Part shown: positions 5,467 through 7,711 of the stretch, in pieces
How the letters are laid out: the number at the start of each line of letters is the position of its first letter
Numbering within the stretch: position 1 is the stretch's first letter
Assembly: GCA_045541255.1 (NCBI GenBank)
Contig: JAZQIU010000012.1
Span: 1 to 7,711, forward strand
Length of the DNA: 7,711 nt
Source of the DNA: UMGS1124 sp045541255
GTDB lineage: Bacteria > Bacillota_I > Bacilli_A > RF39 > UBA660
Direction of reading: 5' to 3'
Position numbers and translations under genes: made by a program
The notes under the pieces: generated by a model
Databases searched by the model: none
What the model was told of the DNA's origin: nothing
The model's input: only the letters and a program-made list of their open reading frames with translations

Positions 5467-5802
5467 ATGGGAGAAACTGTAAAAAATATTAAAACACCTG
5501 TTAAAAAAGGTTTAAAAATGAATGATAGTGATATTTTAAATGATGTATTATTATCTTATAAACATTTGGTTAGTAACTATGCTACTGCTTTAAATGAAGC
5601 TAGTAATAAGAATATTTATAAATTGTTTTTTGGTTTGTTAGAATCAAGCAGTAAAATTCAAGCAGAGTTATTTGAATTATCTTTTAAAAAAGGTTGGTAT
5701 CAATTAGAAACTGCTGAAGAAACTAAAATTGAAAAAGCTTATGATAAATTTAATAAATGTTTAAGTGAATTAAGTAACGAAGAAGAGAACTCATCTAATT
5801 AG
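5467..5802 (+). CDS. Coat F (CotF) domain spore-coat-type protein
   Basis: The 111-residue protein matches the Coat F family of small helical spore-coat and related proteins. Landmarks are MNDSDILNDVL at 18-28, KHLVSNYATALNEASN at 32-47, KIQAELFEL near 63-71 and the signature KKGWYQLETAEETKI at 74-88, followed by AYDKF. Family members are usually 80-160 residues with this ILND ... GWY order. The ATG at 5467 is chosen because AGGAG at 5456-5460 lies 6 bases upstream; a second Met (residue 18) begins the conserved core but has no good site, so residues 1-17 are a basic lead-in. It is the last gene of its operon, with a terminator over the stop codon. Coat F proteins are not confined to spores in every lineage, so a coat role is probable rather than shown. 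Confidence 0.85.
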   Translation: MGETVKNIKTPVKKGLKMNDSDILNDVLLSYKHLVSNYATALNEASNKNIYKLFFGLLESSSKIQAELFELSFKKGWYQLETAEETKIEKAYDKFNKCLSELSNEEENSSN

Positions 5803-5813
5803 GTGAGTTTTTA
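5788..5813 (+). terminator. intrinsic terminator of Coat F operon
   Basis: AACTCATCT pairs with AGGTGAGTT (5788-5796 with 5801-5809, one G-T pair), with a tiny AATT loop, then a T run. The gene's TAG stop (5800-5802) lies at the loop and descending arm. Confidence 0.8.
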
Positions 5814-5827
5814 TATTTAAAAACAAA

Positions 5828-5853
5828 TAAAAAAGTTCACAAAATATGTGAAC
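5828..5853 (-). terminator. intrinsic terminator of membrane protein-lemA operon
   Basis: A perfect 7-base-pair stem (GTTCACA / TGTGAAC, 5847-5853 with 5835-5841), a 5-base loop and T-rich sequence to 5828 on the minus strand, 7 bases beyond the lemA stop. It faces the Coat F terminator, closing a convergent gene pair. Confidence 0.8.
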
Positions 5854-5859
5854 AATTTA

Positions 5860-6408
5860 TTATATTTTTATTTTTACATTTTCTCTATTATCGGTTTTAA
5901 ATAATTCGGCTTTTTTGAATGCAAATATGCTTGCGATTATATTAGTTGGTACACTCTCTATTGAAGTATTATATTTAGTTACTTCATCATTATATTTATA
6001 TCTCGCATATTCTAATTCATCTTCTATACTTCTTAATTCAGTTTGCAAACTCATGTATTGAGTATTTGCTTTCAATTCAGGATAGTTTTCAACAATAGCT
6101 AAATATTTATTTAAACTATCATTCATTTTTCCAGCTTCTTTAATACTTAAATCTTTGTGTTTATTAAAATTATTTCTTAATGACACAATATTTTCTAAAG
6201 TATCTCCTTCATAGTTAGAATATGATTTAACACATTCTACTAAGTTAGGAATTAATTCAAATCTTTTATGTAGATATATTTCTATGTTAGCTTTTGCTTT
6301 TTTCACATTATTTTGTAATTTTATTAATTTATTATATTTAGCAAATATTATAAATATTATAACTAGTATTACTGTTAGTATTATATATACGATATCCATT
6401 TTTTCCAT
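5860..6408 (-). CDS. lemA: LemA family membrane protein
   Basis: The 182-residue protein has an N-terminal membrane helix (about 6-23) and a helical-bundle domain typical of LemA. Hallmarks are YNKLIKLQNNVKKA (25-38), RFELIPNLVECV (49-60), the YPELKAN segment (109-115) and the C-terminal SVPTNIIASIFAFKKAELF (152-170), which matches the family's FPSNIIAGLFGFKKAEFF signature. LemA proteins sit at the membrane with the bundle outside; their biochemical role is not established. The length is normal. The ATG follows the upstream membrane-protein TAG by 13 bases, with AGGTGA between them, so it is the second gene of a two-gene operon. The usual LemA partner is a TPM/YgcG or HtpX-like protein; here the partner is instead a duplicated-domain membrane protein. 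Confidence 0.93.
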   Translation of the reverse strand: MEKMDIVYIILTVILVIIFIIFAKYNKLIKLQNNVKKAKANIEIYLHKRFELIPNLVECVKSYSNYEGDTLENIVSLRNNFNKHKDLSIKEAGKMNDSLNKYLAIVENYPELKANTQYMSLQTELRSIEDELEYARYKYNDEVTKYNTSIESVPTNIIASIFAFKKAELFKTDNRENVKIKI

Positions 6409-6421
6409 TTAGTTCACCTCA

Positions 6422-7189
6422 CTACTTTTCTATAGTTATTTGATAAATGTACCCCTCTTCATCATAAGATAAAGATACTTCATATTCTGTCCAATCACTT
6501 AATTTATTTTTTAATTTTCTTATTGTTTCAACATCTGTAGTAGTTGTTTTTCCAAATACAACTGTAAGTATATGTTCACTATTAGTTTGATTATTAGTTA
6601 CTATATAATCTAATAATTGTTCTACTTGTAATCCTATTTTTGTACCATTGTATCCTTTGTATAAAGCGTTAAAACTAGATATAGAAGCAGTATTTTTATA
6701 TTTTTCTATTAATTCTATTGTGATTTTATTAGCATATCCTTTTTCATCATAATCTACAGAAACTTCATATTTATCCCAATCACTCATATTTTGTTTCATA
6801 TTTTTTATTGTTTCTGGATCTGTTGTACTAGTTTCTCCAAAAATTACAGTTAATTGATGATTAGTTACTTTTTTATTATTTATTATAATATCATCTATTA
6901 ATCTTGATACACTTGAACCATATTTTGTTCCTACATAAAATTCAAAAGTATTATTAAAAGAAGTTTTATTAACATCATCTACTACTTCATTAATAGGACT
7001 ATCTTTTATAACATCAAAAATTCCTAATGACTCTTTTTTATCTTCTCTATTTTTTCTATCAGTAACTATTTTATTAATTAAAATTACTATTATTATTAAT
7101 GCAATTATAATTAATAAAACTAACAACCATTTTCTTGGTTTTATATCGTTAGGATCTATAAATTCATTTTGTTTTTTTTCTTTTTTCAT
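6422..7189 (-). CDS. membrane protein with duplicated extracytoplasmic-type domain
   Basis: The 255-residue protein starts with a basic tail (MKKEKK, then PRK) and one membrane helix (21-42). A charged linker and two tandem copies of an 83-residue domain follow (77-159 and 172-254). The copies align without gaps with 44 identical residues (53%). Conserved points are GTK.G, a LTV.FG strand, TTD.ETI, SDW..YEVS and YDE.GY...ITIE. The pattern suggests alpha/beta units; I do not recognise a named family with certainty. The basic residues on both sides of the helix leave topology ambiguous, but a surface location is likely. The ATG is preceded by AAAGGAG with a slightly long 11-base spacing. It shares an operon with lemA, which suggests a joint membrane role. 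Function unknown. Confidence 0.85.
   Translation of the reverse strand: MKKEKKQNEFIDPNDIKPRKWLLVLLIIIALIIIVILINKIVTDRKNREDKKESLGIFDVIKDSPINEVVDDVNKTSFNNTFEFYVGTKYGSSVSRLIDDIIINNKKVTNHQLTVIFGETSTTDPETIKNMKQNMSDWDKYEVSVDYDEKGYANKITIELIEKYKNTASISSFNALYKGYNGTKIGLQVEQLLDYIVTNNQTNSEHILTVVFGKTTTTDVETIRKLKNKLSDWTEYEVSLSYDEEGYIYQITIEK
6428..6961 (-). repeat. tandem in-frame domain duplication
   Basis: Two 249-base units (6713-6961 and 6428-6676) encode the two 83-residue domains, separated by 36 bases of linker. Protein identity is 53% with no gaps, so the duplication is old but length-constrained. Confidence 0.85.
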
Positions 7190-7224
7190 AATTTGTTCTA
7201 CTCCTTTTACAATATAAATATATC

Positions 7225-7253
7225 ATAATATTATTATAAAAATCTACTGACTA
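7225..7253 (-). promoter_or_regulatory. possible promoter of membrane protein-lemA operon
   Basis: The minus strand carries TAGTCA (7248-7253), 17 bases, and TATTAT (7225-7230), about 36 bases upstream of the ATG. The stretch is so AT-rich that several -10-like hexamers occur (another TATAAT is at 7232-7237), so the choice is tentative. Confidence 0.35.
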
Positions 7254-7278
7254 AAATAAGTTGTAAATTTTTAGACAT

Positions 7279-7301
7279 AAAAAAACAAGTCTATGACTTG
7301 T
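7279..7301 (-). terminator. intrinsic terminator of tRNA-Asn
   Basis: A perfect 7-base-pair stem (ACAAGTC / GACTTGT, 7295-7301 with 7285-7291), a 3-base loop and a T run to 7279 on the minus strand, 10 bases beyond the encoded CCA. Confidence 0.85.
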
Positions 7302-7311
7302 AATTTCTTAA

Positions 7312-7387
7312 TGGCGCCTGTTGTAGGACTCGAACCTACGACCTAACGGTTAACAGCCGTGCGCTCTACCGACTGAGCTAATCAGGC
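7312..7387 (-). tRNA. tRNA-Asn (GTT)
   Basis: A 76-base cloverleaf including an encoded CCA tail. D arm GCTC...GAGC with AGTCGGTA loop, anticodon loop CTGTTAA (anticodon GTT, asparagine), 5-base variable loop, T arm GTAGG-TTCGAGT-CCTAC and G73, the normal asparagine discriminator base. Two pairs are not standard: A6 opposes A67 in the acceptor stem, and C27 opposes U43 at the top of the anticodon stem. All other stem positions pair. It is a single-gene unit with its own consensus promoter and terminator. Confidence 0.96.
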
Positions 7388-7398
7388 ATTGCTCTTTA

Positions 7399-7426
7399 AT
7401 TATAGCATTTTGAAAAAGAATGTCAA
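7399..7426 (-). promoter_or_regulatory. promoter of tRNA-Asn
   Basis: A perfect TTGACA (7421-7426), a 16-base spacer and a perfect TATAAT (7399-7404) with TGC giving an extended -10, all on the minus strand. Transcription would begin about 5 bases before the mature tRNA. This is the best promoter in the window, in keeping with a stable RNA. Confidence 0.9.
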
Positions 7427-7448
7427 CAAAAAAATTAAGTTTTTTTAT

Positions 7449-7480
7449 AAAAAAACCAAAGAAATTAACTATTCTTTGGT
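7449..7480 (-). terminator. intrinsic terminator of the partial gene
   Basis: A perfect 9-base-pair stem (ACCAAAGAA / TTCTTTGGT, 7472-7480 with 7455-7463), an 8-base loop and a T run to 7449 on the minus strand. The gene's TAA stop is within the loop and its last codons form the ascending arm. Confidence 0.85.
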
Positions 7481-7711
7481 ATATCTAGACCTTTTACTGT
7501 GTATTTATCATTATTTAAGTCATGTAAGATGTTAACATTTAAAGTTATTACTATATAATCACTAGTACTTAGTTCTTTATTTTTTGTAGTTGGTATTAGT
7601 GCTTTTACATTATTTATCTTTATATTTGTTTGATATGTATAATAGTTATTTGTTATTTGACGTTTATACTTAATATCTAATATCTCATATGAATTCCAGC
7701 TATGTATAATG
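7465..7711 (-). CDS. unrecognised protein, C-terminal fragment (5' end beyond window)
   Basis: An open frame of 81 codons ends at TAA (7465-7467) and continues past the window edge, so the start is not seen. The visible part alternates hydrophobic and polar residues, as in beta strands: SYEILDIKYK, YTYQTNIKINNVKALIP, SDYIVITLNVNIL, YTVKGLDIP. That suits a beta-rich extracytoplasmic domain. No family is recognised. Codon use (one TGG Trp, AT-rich third positions) matches the neighbours, and the terminator over its stop supports a real gene on the same strand as the tRNA. Confidence 0.75.
   Translation of the reverse strand, partial: IIHSWNSYEILDIKYKRQITNNYYTYQTNIKINNVKALIPTTKNKELSTSDYIVITLNVNILHDLNNDKYTVKGLDIPKNS

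Noticed and set aside
5518..5802. Later start for the Coat F gene at residue 18
   Set aside because: The conserved core begins there, but no good ribosome site precedes it, while AGGAG sits correctly before the ATG at 5467.
7190..7311. Riboswitch or T-box between tRNA and the membrane protein gene
   Set aside because: Only a simple terminator hairpin and AT-rich sequence are present; no T-box motif or structured leader is visible.
282..7711. Mycoplasma-type code (TGA as Trp)
   Set aside because: Full-length conserved proteins are read with TGG for all Trp positions checked and no in-frame TGA.

Overview
This very AT-rich window, with genes tightly packed, comes from a low-GC Gram-positive bacterium (Bacilli/Mollicutes-like Firmicutes). 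The signs are a Bacillus-type rRNA leader (boxA resembling CTTTGAAAACT), strong GGAGG ribosome sites, near-consensus sigma-A promoters and Coat F spore-coat genes. All Trp codons I checked are TGG, so the standard code fits and a Mycoplasma-type code does not. The species cannot be named from this sequence; an uncultured gut-type Bacilli lineage is a guess.

Layout. Positions 1-38 are the 5' end of a 16S rRNA gene on the minus strand, driven by one clear and one possible upstream promoter (144-263). Upstream of it, also on the minus strand, are a DUF402 nucleoside tri/diphosphatase (282-839) and a translationally coupled pair, phosphoglycerate kinase then triosephosphate isomerase (2735 down to 897), both with unusual changes at substrate-binding positions. 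Next come a secreted glucosaminidase-type cell-wall hydrolase (2792-3718) and a cytoplasmic coiled-coil protein with an acidic linker and a C-terminal LysM-like domain (3833-5131).

A divergent promoter region (5132-5259) separates that protein from the only plus-strand genes, a two-gene operon of a small helical protein and a Coat F domain protein (5260-5802). On the minus strand again are a membrane protein with a duplicated extracytoplasmic-type domain plus LemA (7189 down to 5860), a tRNA-Asn with its own consensus promoter and terminator (7312-7387), and the C-terminal end of an unrecognised gene (7465-7711).

How it fits together. Most of the window is housekeeping: rRNA, tRNA and glycolysis. 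The centre (2792-5802) looks like an envelope or spore-surface neighbourhood: a wall hydrolase, a protein with SpoVID-like architecture (no signal peptide, acidic linker, C-terminal LysM) and Coat F proteins divergent from it. Regulation is compact. Six of seven protein-gene terminators overlap the stop codon of the gene they end, and three of them also overlap a -35-like element of the next transcription unit.
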